In this document: positions 10,327-23,100 of the stretch, piece after piece | Layout: every line of letters begins with the position of its first letter | Position numbering within the stretch: the first letter of the stretch is position 1 | Source: Closterium sp. NIES-65 | Taxonomy: Eukaryota; Streptophyta; Zygnematophyceae; Desmidiales; Closteriaceae | NCBI GenBank assembly: GCA_948144175.1 | Contig: CANXME010002672.1 | Span: forward strand, 62,001 to 126,000 | Direction: 5' to 3' | DNA: 64,000 nucleotides | Program-made: the position numbers and the translations under genes | Notes under the pieces: model-generated | Databases searched by the model: none | What the model was told of the DNA's origin: nothing | Seen by the model: only the letters and a program-made list of their open reading frames with translations

Positions 10327-13125
10327 CTACGGAGAGGGTAGCTCCCGCCTCGACGAAGCACCGCCAGAGGCCACACGAGCAGACCCAGCACCCCCAGGCT
10401 CCGCACCCCCAGGCTCAGCTCCCCCAGGCTCCACACCCCTAGGCTCCGCACCCTCAGACTGAGCACCCCCAGACTCAGCACCCCCAGGCTCAGCTCCCCT
10501 AGACTCAGCACCCGCAGGCTCAGCACCCCTAGCAGCACTAGAGTTAACAGCTACCTCGACAGGCTCGACTGCATCTACCTGGGACACACCTGACGGGGCA
10601 GGACCCTGAGGGGGGAGAGGGTCTACCGGGGGAGGACCTGGCGCAAGGAAGAGCGGCGGCGGGGGGGTTGGCGCAGTGCGGTAGGGGAAGAGACGGTAGT
10701 AAGGCACCGACTCGTCAAAGGTGACGTCCTGGGAGGACAGAACACGGCGCGAGGTGGGGTGGTAAAACTGCCAACCAGGCGCGTCAGGGGGGAAGCCAAG
10801 GAAGACGCAGGGAACAGCACGGGGGTACAGCTTGTCCGCAGACAAGTCGCGGACAAACGCTCGAGATCCCCAGACACGAAACGCAGACGCATCGCCAACC
10901 TTCCCCGTCCACCGCAAGGTGGGGGAGGTCTCTGGCAAGGAGACTCGGGGCTGAAGGTTGAGCTGATGCGCTGCGTACTGAACCGCAAACGGCCACAGAA
11001 AATGGGGAGCAGCCGCATGGATCATGGACGTACGAGCGACGTCCATGACCATGCCAATGTGGCGCTCAGCAATCCTATTTTGCTGTGGAGAGGCCGGAAG
11101 CGTGAAGGTCTGGCGGATGCCCTGTGCACGACAGAAGGCTCCCAGAAGGGCAGAGGAAAACTCCCCGCCTCTGTCAGAGTGCAGACGCAGAACAGGAAAG
11201 TCCGAGCCGAAACTCTCTCTGAGCTGGAGACGAGCCGCGCGGATCCAGTCGATCAATACCTCAATGACGTCACCCTTGCTGCGCAAGGGGAACACCGTGG
11301 TGTAACGCGAGTAGTCGTCAACCACCAACAGGAAGTAACGCTCGTGACCCTGGTCACGGACGCGGGCGGGGCCCCACACGTCCATGTGAAGAGTCTGCAG
11401 CGGAGCCTCTGTCGGAGGAAACTCGGAGGAGTGAGGGGCGGCGCGCTGCCTCCCCTCGACGTAGGGTACGCAGGTAGGGGCAGGCCCAGGAGGGAGGGGA
11501 GGGAGGGACCGGGGGAGACCAGAGACAAGGTAACGGGAGGCCATGCCTCGGAGACGAGGCAGGGAGGGGTGACCAAGGCGGTGGTGCCAGAGGAGAGTCT
11601 GGTGGGACAGGAGACGACACGAGCAGGGAGCAGACTCGGGACCAGACCTGGACGCTGCAGCAAACACCTGACCCGACGCAGCTACTTGACCAGACTGAGC
11701 AACCGGAGGAGACTCAGTAGTCAGTGTGTACAGGCTCGACCCCGGCTGACGGGTAAACGTGGCCAAGTGTCGGCCCGTCCGAGCACACGTACAGTGGGTC
11801 ACCCGCTGACTCGCAGGAGTGAACTGGTCAACCCCCCCATCCTGTAGATCAGCACCACTCACCAAGTTCGTAGAGAACGAGGGGAGGTAGAGACCTGACA
11901 GGGTGCCAGAGGGGGCCGCCGGACACGGTAAGATAGTGGAGAAGTGGGCAAGGACAGGACCCCCAGAGGGGTCCGCCAGGGAGACCGCAACTGGCCGACT
12001 AAGCGGCGTAAGCGTGGTGCGGTCTCGAAAGAAGGAGCGGGAAGCACCCGAGTCGAGGGTAAAGGTGTGCAAGGCCTGAGCCGACGTGGTACCTGAGAGA
12101 GCAGACTCACCAGCACCTGGGGCAGCAGCCTCACCAGCACCTAGAGCATCAGCCTCACCAGCACCTAGAGCAGCAGCCTCACCAACACCTAGAGCAGCAG
12201 CCTCAATGCCCGGGTCAGGCGGAACACATAGGTAACAGTCACCCTCATCACTAGTAGACACAACATACATGGCAGCAAGAATGGCATCATAATCTAGATC
12301 AAAGATAGCAACCCCCGACCTAAGCAACTCGCCCCAGCGGGGGATCTCAGTGGCGTCAGGGAACTGGAGACGCCAAGCGTTCGTCAGGCGGCCGAAGCAG
12401 CGCTGGGTGGTGTGCGGGCCACAGCACGGCTCACCAGTGCGGTCGCTGGTACGGAGGACGTAGGCACAAGGACCAGTACCCCCACCCCGCTGACGCGCAG
12501 CGTACCACTCACGAAGCTGCTGGGGGGGCGGGGTCACCCGAGTGCGCTGCTGCTGCTGGCGCTGACCACCACCAAAGCCGCCCCGCTGCGCAGAGCCACC
12601 CCGACCAGCTCCACCTCCGCCACCGCCACCTCCGCCACCGCCGCCACTGCCGCCTCCTCCGCTCCCACCGCCACCGCCGCCACCGCCTCCGCCTCCACCG
12701 CCGCCACCGAAGCCCCCACCCCCGCCACCACTCCCACCGCCACCCCCACTCCCTCCGCCGCCTCCACTGCCACCTCCACCGCCCCCGCCAGCCCCTCCAG
12801 CGCCCTTGCCCCCCTTACCCTTGCCGGTGCGGCGTCTCCCGCTAGGGGCAGACGCAGCGCCGACGGACTCGGTGCCAACGAAGTCGACGGCAGCAACAGA
12901 GGCAACAGAGGGCAAAAGGAGGGAGGGGGAGCACCCCTCAAAGAGGGGGGCACGAGGGTCACCACGAGAGGCTCCTACAGCGACTATACTCTTCTCAGCT
13001 GCAAGGAGGCGCTCCTCGAGGAGGTCAACAGTGAGTGTGGTGGGGCAAACAAAGAGGAAGCGGTCCCTGACCGAGCGAAGGGAGTCAGGGAGCTGGGTGA
13101 CTAGGTAGTAGAGGGTGATGTACAT
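10327..13125 (-). pseudogene. Element B gag C-terminal part, protease and integrase
   Basis: An open frame of 932 codons beginning with the ATG that directly follows the poly-C run. Domains in order: gag second half (MYITLYY), Gly-rich low-complexity tract (~residues 105-180), zinc-binding-like C-x13-C-x3-H-x4-C, aspartic protease (LDSGASRSFF), integrase HHCC zinc region (HHRLGHPS to CVPYVEG), integrase core (MDVWGP, LHSDRGGEF, glutamate in NRIAERHIG) and C-terminal domain. It ends at a TAG in place of a sense codon near 10327-10329, before the linker to RT. Confidence 0.85.
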
Positions 13126-13601
13126 GGGGGGGGGGGGGGGTTCTTGGCGCAGAACTCAGCAGGAAGCGCAGCGCGGTAGCGGGTGTCACTAGTGCGAAGG
13201 TGCGTAATGAGGTCAGCGACTGTGGGAAAGGCGGCGAGGTCAGGAAATAGGTACGGCACCATGAGGCGGCTAAGGGCAGCAGTGGCAGGGAAAGAGTAGC
13301 GTGCAACTATAGCATCGTACAAGGTCTTAGCACTCTTGTACTGACTAAAGTGCGCGCGCTCAGTGGACGGTAAGTGACTACGCACAGCAAGACGGGCGGC
13401 AGCATCGCGTGTGGCCCACTGTGAGCGAACAGTGCTGTCAGCATCGGCAGCGGGGGCAGCAGAGGCGCCAGACGTGAGATCGAACAGTGAGAGACCGTCC
13501 TTCATATCGCACTGTAGGAAAAGGTGTAAATCATCGACCCAGACCTCAAAGTCAACAGCCCGACCCTCAGCATCAAAGACAAGAACGCTAGGGGTAGCCA
13601 T
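13126..13601 (-). pseudogene. Element B gag, N-terminal part
   Basis: Starts MATPSVLVFDAEGR and holds the copia-type gag N-terminal domain (about 155 residues: VDDLHLFLQCD, WATRDAAARLAV, LITHLRTSDTRYRAALPAEF). It ends in a run of 15 C (coding sense, complement of 13126-13140), where the frame no longer matches the next part of gag. In element F the same run has 10 C and the frame continues. The protein would coat the RNA in the cytoplasmic particle. Confidence 0.8.
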
Positions 13602-14594
13602 GACAGCACTGGCAGCAGGCTAGGGGCAGCAGTAGCAGGCGTGGCTCGGTAGTGCTCTCACCAGGGCTGGTAGGTAGGGGCCGGCAAGCGGTGGGGCAGG
13701 GCCGAGGCGCGTCGGCAGGGACAGAGCCACGACCGCGGCGGCAGCTCCTGCTGTCAGTGGCGGCGGCAGTCGCGGCTGTCGGCGGTGACGGTTGCTGCTG
13801 GTGGCGGCTGCTGCTGCTGTCGGCGGCGTCTGGTGCCGTCGGCTGCTGCTGGCGGCGGCGGCGGCTGCTGCTGGTGGCGGCTGCTGCTTGTGGCGGAGGA
13901 GCCGAGAAGGGGCCGCGAAGGGGCCACAGGAGGGGCCGTGAGGGGCCCGAAGGGCGGCGACGGGGCCGCTAGGGGCGGCGACGGGGCCGCTAGGGGCGGC
14001 GACGGGGCCGCGAAGGGGCCGCGAGGGGCCAAGAAGGGCGGCGACGGGGCCGCTAGGGGCGGCGACGGGGCCGCAAAGGGCGGCGACGGGGCCAAGAAGG
14101 GGCGGCGACGGGGCCGCGAAGGAGCCGCGAGGGGCCTCGAAGGGCGGCGACGGGGCCGATAGGGGCGGCGACGGGGCCGCGAAGGGCGGCGACGAGGCTG
14201 CGAGGGGCGGCGACGGGGCCGCAAAGGGCGGCGACGGGGCCGTAACGGGCGGCGACGGGGCCGCGAGGGGCGGAAACGGAGCCGCGAGGGGCGGCGACGG
14301 GGCTGCTAGGGGAGGCGACGGGGCCGCGAAAGGTGGCGACGGGGCCGCGAGGGGCGGCGACGGGCCGCGAAGGGCGGCGACGGGGCCGCTAGGGGTGGCT
14401 CGAGGGGCCGTGAGAGGGGCCTCTAGAAGGGCGCGACGGGCCGCTAAGGGCAAGGGACGCGACGAGAGGGCGGCCCACGGGGCGCGCCTCGGGCAGGGGC
14501 GACTCGCGCTCCGGTCAGATTTTTTTTTTTTTTTTTCCGATTTTCAGTGGTGGGCCCTAGGAAGCGTTCCCACTAGGGAACCTGCTCTATACCA

Positions 14595-14720
14595 TGTGAA
14601 GAAATGAGGAATGAATGCACTAGGAAAGAGGTGGGTACAAGTAGGAAAACCTAAAAGTGTTGTACCCCATATTGTCTACCCCACTACAGCCTACACAAGC
14701 TATAGCATATAAGTTTGACA
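14595..14720 (-). repeat. 5' LTR of element B
   Basis: 126 bp, the pair of 7404-7522. It is seven bases longer because of an indel near the TGTCAAACTT end. The PBS lies in the complement of 14581-14594. Confidence 0.9.
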
Positions 14721-15834
14721 AATCATTCCTGCACAGTTGATTTTGACATGGTATTCAGAGCAAGAAACCTGTTAGGTTTCTAGGGCCCACCGATCGTTCT
14801 GTTAGTTCCTGCCCGAAGCGCCCTTGCGCTGTCCGACCCTCTCGCACAGTGTCACGCTGCCCTGCAGCTACTCACAGTGCTTGCCCTAGCGCGCTGCCCT
14901 GCTGACACGCGCGCCCCTGCTGACCGCGAGCAGCCCCTGCCCTGCGCGCCCCTGCTGCCCGCGAGCAGCCCTTGCCCCACGCGCCCCTGCTTCCAGCGTG
15001 CAGCTCCTGTCCAGCGCGCCCCTGCTGCCCGCGAGCAGCCCCTGCCCCGAGCGCCCCTGCTGCCCGCGAGCAGCCCCTGCCCCGCGCGCCACTACTGCCT
15101 GCGAGCAGCCCCTGCCCCGAGCGCCCCTGCCCCGCGCGCCACTACTGCCTGCGAGCAGCCCCTGCCCCGAGCGCCCCTGCTGCCCTGAGCGCCCTACTGT
15201 CCTGCGAGTCGCGCCCTGCTGCAGCCCGCACGTCGCGCCCTGCAGCTCGCGCGTCGCGCCCCACTGCAACCTGCGCGTCACGCCCTGCTGCCCCTAGCGA
15301 CGCACCCTACTGCAGCCGGCGCGCCGCGCCCTGCTGCCCCGCGCTTCGCACCCTACCTCCCCGCGCGTCGCGCACTGCTGCACCCACGCCCTGCTGCCCC
15401 GCGCTTTGCACCCTATTGCCCCGCACGTCGCGCCCTGCTGCAGCCCGCGCATCACGCCATGCAACATTGCCCAGCGCGCGCCCTGCCATGCAGCCCGCGA
15501 CGCGCCCTGCCTTGCCCAGCCGCACCGCCCAGCCCTGCCGAGCCACGCCGCCCAAGCCAAGCCGCGCCGCCCAGGCCGAGCCGCGCCGCCCAGCCTGAGC
15601 CGCTCTTCCCACCCCGAGCTGCGCTGCCCTGCCTCATTCACCAGCCCCACCGAGATGCCGTGCTACTACTACTGCTGCTGCTGGTGGAGGTGGTGCTGGA
15701 GGTGCTGCTGGGAGTGCTGGAGGTGCTGCTAGTGCTGGAGGTGCTGGACCTGCTACTGACTGTCACTGCCTGTCATGGCCACTATCACAGTAGTTGCAGC
15801 GGCTAGGGGTGGACAGCAGCGGTCACTGCCTCTC

Positions 15835-17418
15835 CCGGACGACCCCACCCCTCAGCAGCTTCGTGAGTGGGTTATTCAGCGAGGCATCCTGGTGGTGGAG
15901 GTTTAGGTTTTATGGGTACTGTGCTTCTCAGCGATGCGTCTCTGGTTGTGTAGAGGCTGCTGCTCCAGGTGCTAGTGAGTCTGCTGCAGCTCTAGGTGCT
16001 CGTGAGTCTGCCGACGCTCTAGGTGCTAGTGCGTCTGCTACCACAAGTCCCGCCTTATCTGAGACCTTGCACACTCTCACACTTGACTCAGGCGCGTCAT
16101 GTTGCTTCTTTCATGATTGCACCACAGTCACGACTCGCAGCACCTGTCCCAATCTCACTGACTTCACTGGGGGCCCAGTAGTTGCGCGAGCCTCTACTGT
16201 CCTCCCGTGTCCGGCAGTCCCCTCCGCGTCTCTCTCAGGTCTCCACCTCCCCGTGTTTTCGACAAACTTGTTAAGCAACGCAGTTCTCCAGGATGAATGG
16301 GTTGACACCTTCACTCCTGGATGGCAGTGTGTGGCGATCTGAAAGTGCTCACGGACCGGCCGTCACCTTGCTACGTTTACTTGTCAGCCTGGGTCCGGCC
16401 TGTACACACTGACCTCTGCGTTTGCATAGGTGGCTGAGTCAGGTCAGGTGGCTGCGTCGAGTTGGGTGTCTTCGTCTGGTCAGCTTGCAGCGTCTTGCTC
16501 GTGTCGAGTACTCTCTCACCAGACTCTCCTCTGACACCACTGCCTAGGTCACCCCTCGCTGCTGCGTCTCTGCAGCATGCACTCTTGTCTCCTTGTCTAT
16601 GGCCTTCCCAGGTCCCTGCCCTCCCTCCCGCGCTCACTTGCACCGCCCTGCCTTTCCTGTGTCGAAGGGCGGCAGTGCGCCGCTCCTCACTCCTCCGAGT
16701 TTCCTCCGACCACTGCTCCTCTGCAGACTCTCCACATGGACGTGTGGGGCCCGGCCTCTGTCGGTGGAACGGACCAGGAGTGCTACTTCCTGCTGGTTGT
16801 TGACGACTACACAAACGACATCACTATCTTTCCCTTATAGCGCAAGGCAGACATCAGCAGTGTTTTGATCCCCTGAATCCACGCTACTAGTCGCCAGCTG
16901 CGCGAGCGGTTTCGTCGGGACTTGCCAGCTCTGCGTCTACACCCTGACAGGGGCGGTGGGTTCTCTTCTGGCCTCCTTGAGGAATTTTGTCGAGACGAGG
17001 GCATCCGCGAGACGTTCACGCTTCCGACCTCTCCTTAGTAGAATGGGATTGGTGAGCATCGCATTGGCTTGATCACGGAGGCTGCTCGTACCTCCATGAT
17101 CCATGCGGCTGCTCCCCATTTTCTGTGGCCGTTTGCGGTGCGATACGCTGCGCATTAGCTGAACCACTGGCCCCGTGTCTCTGAGCCAGTGACCTCGCCC
17201 ACACTCCGGTGGACGGGGAAGGTTGACGATGCGCCAGTGTTGCTGGTCCGGGGCGCGCTCTCCCTTGTTCGTGATGCCAAAGCGAGCAAGCTCTCCTCTT
17301 GCACTCTCTGCTGCGTCTTCCTTGGCTTCCCCACCGGCGCCCCGCCATGGCAGTTCTACCACCCACGCGAGCGTCGAGTCTTTTCCTCCCAGGACGTCAC
17401 CTTTGACGAGTCTATCTA
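15835..17418 (+). pseudogene. Element G gag-like/protease/integrase remnant
   Basis: Degenerate copia coding DNA. A PQQLREW gag module lies near 15850. The protease LDSGAS region lies near 16085, with Cys in place of the usual Arg-Ser context. The MDVWGP aspartate of the integrase lies near 16737, and the C-terminal part of the integrase (WQFYHP, VTFDES) near 17350-17410. Frames change several times and stops interrupt (for example TAG within 16838-16842 and near 17037). It cannot encode a working protein. Confidence 0.75.
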
Positions 17419-18188
17419 TCTGGTCCTATTACCAAGCCAACAAGGGCATGTGAGGGTTGCGAGCATCATCGGTCATCGGCGCTCGCGAATGAAGAACGCC
17501 CGCTGCTCTTCCTGCACATGTGCGGATCCTTCCGCGTTTTGGGGGTGGAAGTGCTTGTTTCGAGTGTTCTTCTTCCGCCAGGTCACGTGGGTGCGCCTGT
17601 CTGGTCCTATTACTAAGCCAGCAAGGGCGTGCGAGGGTTGCGAGCATCATCAGTCATCGGCGCTCGCGAATGAAGAGCACCCGCTGCACTTCCTGCACAT
17701 GTGCAGATTGTTCCACGTTTTGAGGGTGGAAGCGCTCGTTCCGAGCGTTTTTCTTCCGCCGGGTCACGCGGCTGCACTATTGTGGACCTATTATCCAGCC
17801 AGCAAGGGCGTGGGAGGGCTGCGAGCATCATCGGTCATCGGCGCTCGCGAATGAAGAGCGCCCGCTGCACTTCATGCACATGTGCGAATCCTTCCGCGTT
17901 TTGGGGGTGGAAGCGCTCGTTCCGAGCATTTTTCTTCCGGTAGGTCACGTAGCTGTCCTTGTCTGGTCCTATTACCCAGCCAGCAAGGGCGTGGGAGGGT
18001 TGCGAGCATCATCGGTCATCGGTGCTTGCGAATGAAGAGCGCCGCTGCACTTCATGCACATGTGCGGATCCTTCCACGTTTTGGGGGTGGAAGCACTCGT
18101 TCCGAGCATTTTTCTTCCGCCGGGTCACTTGGCTGCACTTGAATAAACCTATTACCCAGCCAGCAAGGGCGTGGGAGGGTTGCGAGTG
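17419..18188 (+). repeat. 181-bp satellite array, copy 1
   Basis: Four tandem units with period 181 bp; the motif GAGCATCATC recurs at 17461, 17642, 17823 and 18004, with a degenerate fifth start at 18184. Each unit contains CACATGTGCGGATCCTTCC and ends GGGAGGGTTGC. Units differ by scattered substitutions and one 1-bp deletion. The left edge abuts the integrase remnant of element G directly. Short open frames across the array are by-products of the repeat. Confidence 0.9.
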
Positions 18189-18639
18189 TTGAGTGATGCT
18201 ATCATTCGCATTCACGTTCGTCTACCTCCCATCATATGTTTGTGCGTTGCATGCGTGGTGTGAGCGTGTGGAAGAATTTTTGTTTGGTGTGGTTTAGATT
18301 TCCTGAGTGTGTGGTCTGCTCAAGAGCTTTTCGACGAACCAAGGATCGCCGTAATCGGAGCAATTACGGAATATTATGATCGTTTGAAGTTTTGATTGTG
18401 ATAAAGTAACTTTGGGAACTTGTGGTGTGACTGTATATGGGGTACAGACTTTTGGGGGTTGGGAGATTCGTCATCATCACTGTAGATGTTGCCAAGTGGT
18501 TAGGAGAAGCCAAACCAGGTTGGCAAGTGTGGCCAAGTTGGGTGAGGTGGATGGCATGGCTTGGGAAAGTGACAAAGGTCAAAGTTGGGGTGCCTATAGG
18601 GAGGGGAATCGTGTGGTATGGGGTTTCCTTGGTTGGGGA
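18189..18639. other. Unique spacer between satellite array 1 and element C
   Basis: No gene or repeat is recognised. It ends in the target duplication GGGGA (18635-18639) of element C. Confidence 0.5.
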
Positions 18640-18758
18640 TGTCAGAACTATATTGTAGGCTGTAGTGGGGTAGACAATATGGGGTACAAATCCTTTAGGT
18701 TTTCATACTTGTACCCACCTGCTTGCTAGCTCATTCATTCCTCGTTCTTATTTTCACA
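18640..18758 (+). repeat. 5' LTR of element C
   Basis: Begins TGTCAGAACT and ends TTTTCACA, directly followed by the PBS. Confidence 0.9.
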
Positions 18759-20136
18759 TGGTAATAGAGCAGAATCGTTCCTAGGGCCCACCGAACGTTC
18801 CGCCTTGCCCTAACTGATTTGTTTTTTTTTAGCTGCCCCTGCAGCCGCGCTGCCCTTGCAGCCCGCGTGTTGCCCGTGCGACCGTGCTGCCCCTGCAGCC
18901 GTGCCTGCCCCTGCAGCCGTGCCTGCCCCTGCAGTCGTTCCTGCCTCTGCAGCCCGTGGGAGCTGCCTCTGTAGCCCGCGCGCCGCTCTCCCGAGCAGCC
19001 GTGCCTGCCCCTGCACCCGTGCCTGCCCCTGCAACCCGTGGGCACTGCCTCTGCAGCCGTGCCTGCCCTTGCAGCCCGTGGGCGCTGCCTCTGCAGCCGT
19101 GCCTGCCCCTGCAGCCCGTGGGCGTTGCCCCTACAGCCGTGCCTGCCTCTGCAGCCCGTGGGAGCTGCCTCTACAGCCCGCGCGCCGCCCTAAACCCTGC
19201 TCGTCGCGACGCCCCTGCGGGACCCGCGCGGCGTCCCCCCCCTGCTCGTCGCGGCGCCCCCGAGGTGTCGCCCCTACTCGTCGCGGCGCCCCCTGGGCGC
19301 CATCCCTGCTCGTCGCGATGCCCCCTGGGCGCCGTCCCTGCTCGTCGCGACGCCCCCGGGGCGTCGCCCCTGCTTGTCGTGACGCCCCCTGGGCGCCGTC
19401 CCTGCTCGTCGCGACGCCCCCTTGGCGCCGTTCTTGCTCATCGCGGCGCCCACGGGGCGTCGCCCCTGCTCGTCGCGGCGCCCCCTGGGCGCCGTCCCTG
19501 CTCGTCGCGGCGCCCCCGGGGCGTCGCCCCTGCTCGTCGCGGCGCCCCCTGCAGCAGCTGCCTCGGAGCCCTGCCCTGCAGCAGCTGCTGCAGAGCCCCC
19601 TGCCGCCGTCGCGGCCCCGCCCTACAGCAGCTGCCGCGGAGCCGCCTGCAGCAGTCATGGCCCCGCCCTACAGCAGCTGTTGCGGAGCCCCCTGCCGCCG
19701 TCGCGGCCCGGCCCTGCTGTAGCTGCCGCGGAGCCGCCTGCAGCAGTCGCGGCTCCGCCCTGCAGTAGCTGCCGCGGAGCCCCCTGCCACTGTCGCGGCC
19801 CCGCCCTGCAGCTGCCCGGCCCCGCCGTCGCCGCCGTCGTGCGCCTACCCTGCTCGCCCGGTGAGCAACTGCCCTTCCCGCCACTAGTGAGCACTTGCCC
19901 TACCCGCACTTCCCGCGCGCCTGCATTACTAGCGCGCTGCCGCGCTGGCCTGCCTGCCTGCCTGCTGCACCTGCCTGCCAGCCGAGCCGAGCCGCCTTGC
20001 GGCGCCGAGCTTCCCAGCCGAGCCGTGTCGTGCTGCCGGGCTGTGCAGCCCTGCTCTACTGAGCCACACTGCCCTGCCCGTGCTGCTACTGCTGTTTCTG
20101 CTGCTACTGCTGCTGCTAATGCTACTACTGCTACTG

Positions 20137-23100
20137 CTGCTCCTAGCGGTGGCCAGATGGAGCTCCAGCGACGTCCGCGTGAGTCCCTCACGCCCCAGCA
20201 GCTTCGTGAGTGGTACGCTAGTTGGGGTTGTAGGGGTGGCCGCGCTGCTACTGCTGCTACTTCTGCTACTGCTGTTACTGCTGCTACTGCTGCTACTACT
20301 GTTACTGCTGCTACTGCTGCTACTGCTGTTACTACTGCTGCTGCGGCTACTACTGCTACTGCTGCTCCTGGCAGTGGCCAGATGCAGCTCCAGCGACGTC
20401 CGCGTGAGTCCCTCACGCCCCAGCAGCTTCGTGAGTGGTACGCTAGTTGGGGTTGTAGGGGTGGCCGTGGTGGGAGTCGCCCTGAGGCGGGTCGTTCGGG
20501 AGCTTCTTGTAGTGACCAGGTGCAGCTGCAGCAGCGTCCGCGCGCGGTCCTTTTGCCCCAGCAGCTTCGTGGGGGTACGCTCAGAGTAGAGGGTCACAGG
20601 GTACTGCTCGCTGCCCGTACGTCATTCGCACTGGTGCTCGGGCTGGTCAGCCTTGCGGGACGGTTGGTCACACACAGTCCCGTTGCTTTGCCAGTCTGAG
20701 TGACGCCTAGCGTACAAAGTTTGGCGACGACGCTGAGCTCCCCTCCTGGCTGGAGCTACTAAGGCAGAGGGTAGATATCTTTGCTCTTGACTATAATGCT
20801 ATCCTCACTGCCAAGTATGCATTGCCTACTAGTGCTGAGGGTGCCTGTTACCTGTGTGTGCCGCCTGACCCACGTATAGAGTCTGCTACTCTAGGTGCTG
20901 GTGCGTCTCCTGCTCCTGGTGCCGGTGAGGCTGCTGCTCTACGCGCTAGTGAGTCCACTGCTCCAGGTGCTGGTGCGTCTGCTCTCTCTGGTACTGCGCC
21001 TGCTGCGACCTTGCACACTTTCACCCTTGACTCGGGTGCTTCCCGCTCCTTTCGTGATTGCACCACACTCTCGCCGCTCAATCAGCTTGTGGCAGTCTCT
21101 CTTGCTGACCCCTCTGGGGGTCCGGTCCTTGCACACTCCTCCATGGTTCTGCCGTGTCCAGCGGTCCCGTCTGGCTCTCTGTCTGGCCTCCACCTCCCCT
21201 CGTTCTCCACGAACTTGGTGAGTGGAGCTGATCTTCAGGATGTGTGGGTTGACCATTTCACTCCTAGAGGTCAGCGGGTGACCCACTGTTCGTGTACTCG
21301 GACGGGCCGGCACCTGGCCACGTTCTCCCGTGAGCCTGAGTCGAGTCTGTACACTATGACTACCGTGTCTCCTCCGGTTGCTGAGTCTGGTCAGGTAGTT
21401 GCGTCGGGTCACGTAATTGCTGCAGCATTCCGGTCAGGCCTTGAGTCAGCCTCCTGCTCGTGTCACCTCCTGTCTCACCAGACTCTCCTCTGGCACCACC
21501 GCCTTGGTCACCCCTCCCTGCCTCGTCTCCGAGGCATGGCCTCCCGTGTCCTTGTTACTGGTCTTCCCCGGTCTCTCCCTCCCCTTTCCCCGGGGCCTGC
21601 CCCTACCTGCATTCCTTGCGTCGAGGGGCGGCAGTGCGCCGCTCCTCACTCCTCCGAGTTCCCTCCGACGGAGGCTCCGCTGCAGACGCTTCACATGGAC
21701 GTGTGGGGCCCAGCCCGCGTCCATGGCCAGGGTCACGAGCGCTACTTTCTGCTGGTCGTTGACGAATACTCGCGTTACACCACAGTCTTCCCCTTGCGCC
21801 ACCAGGGTGAGGTCAATGAGGTGCTGATCGACTAGATCTGCGCTGCCCGTCGTCAGCTCAGCGAAAGTTTCGGCTCGGACCTTCCTGTTCTGCGTCTGCA
21901 CTCCGACAGAGGTGGAGAGTTTTCCTCCGACCTTCTGCGAGCATTCTGTCGTGCGGAGGGCATCCGCCAGATGTTCACGCTTCCGGCCTCTCCGCAGCAA
22001 AATGGGATTGCTGAGCGCCGCATTGGCATAGTTATGGATGTCGCTCGTACGTCCATGATCCATGCGGCTACTCCCCATTTTCTGTGGCCGTTCGCGGTCC
22101 AGTACGCGGCGCATCAGCTCAACCTCCAGCCCCGGGTCTCCATGCCGTAGACCACACCTACTTTGTGGTGGACGGGGAAGGTGGGCGATGCGTCTGCGTT
22201 CCGTGTCAGGGGATCTCAAGCTTTCGTCCACGACTTGTCTGCGGACAAGCTGTCCTCTCGTGCTGTTCCCTGCGTCTTCCTTGGCTTCCCCCCTGACGCG
22301 CCTGGTTGGCAGTTTTACCACCCCACCTCGCGCCGTGTTCTGTCCTCTTAGGACGTCACGTTTGACGAGTCGGTTCCGTACTACCGTCTCTTCCCCTACC
22401 GCACTGCCCCCCTCCCCCCCCCCGCCGCTCTTCCTCGCACCAGGTCCTCCCCCGGTAGACCCCCTTCCCCCTCAGGGTCCTGCCCCCTGAGGTGTGTCCC
22501 AGGTAGACGCAGTCGAGCCTGTCGAGGTAGCTGTTGACTCTGGTGCTGCTAGGGGTACTGAGCCTGCGGGTGCTGGGTCTGGGGGTGCTGAGCCTGAGCG
22601 TGCGGAGCCTAGGGGTGTTGAGTCTGGGGGTGCTGAGTCTGGGGGTGCTGAGCATGGGGTTGCTGAGTCTGGGGGTGCGGAGCGTGAGGGTGCTGGGCCT
22701 GCTCGTGTTGAGTATGGCAGTGCTGAGCCTGGAGGTCCTTCGGGTGCTTCGTCCCGGCGGGAGCCACTCTCTCCACAGCAGCTGCGCGAGTGGTTTGCTC
22801 GGCGCTAGAGCCGTGCTGCTGGAGCTGGTGGTTCTCCGGGCGCTGGAGGCCGTGCTGCTACTCGAGGTCCTGATGCTGCTGGAGCTGCAGGGGGTTGTGG
22901 GGCCACGGGTCCCGGAGGTGCTCGTACTTGAGGCACTGGAGCTGATGGGCCTCGTTGTGCTCCTGGAAATGGAGCTGCTGGAAGTGCTAAAGCTGGCGGT
23001 GCTGCTGGGGCAGGAGCGGCTGGAGGTACTGGAGTTGGAGCTGCTGGCGCTGCTGGAGCTTCTGGTGGTCCTGCTGGAGATGGAGCTGTTGGGGGTGCTG

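Larger units (their letters stand above)
7404..14720 (-). mobile_element. Complete Ty1/copia element B, inserted in the LTR of element G
   Basis: A 7317-bp element with LTRs at 7404-7522 (3') and 14595-14720 (5'). It is flanked by a perfect 5-bp target duplication AATCA (7399-7403 and 14721-14725). In minus-strand order: 5' LTR, PBS (TGGTATAGAGCAGG), GC-rich leader (13620-14570), gag, protease, integrase, Ala/Gly-rich linker, RT, RNase H, polypurine tract (complement of about 7523-7546), 3' LTR. The domain order PR-INT-RT-RH is diagnostic of copia. The LTRs differ by three substitutions and one indel of 7 bp. The coding region has a frameshift at a poly-G tract and several stops. Confidence 0.95.
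7296..17418 (+). mobile_element. Ty1/copia element G, old, split by insertion of element B
   Basis: The 5' LTR starts TGACAAATTACA at 7296 and resembles the LTR of element C. It is interrupted after 7403 by element B and resumes at 14726-14748, ending TTTTGACA; a PBS (TGGTATTCAGAGC) follows at 14749. A GC-rich leader with repeats of about 30 bp (14870-15640) is followed by a gag-like remnant (PQQLREW), protease and integrase. At about 17418 the integrase reading passes directly into a 181-bp satellite, so RT, RNase H and the 3' LTR are missing. Many stops and frameshifts show that it is the oldest element of the group. Confidence 0.8.
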
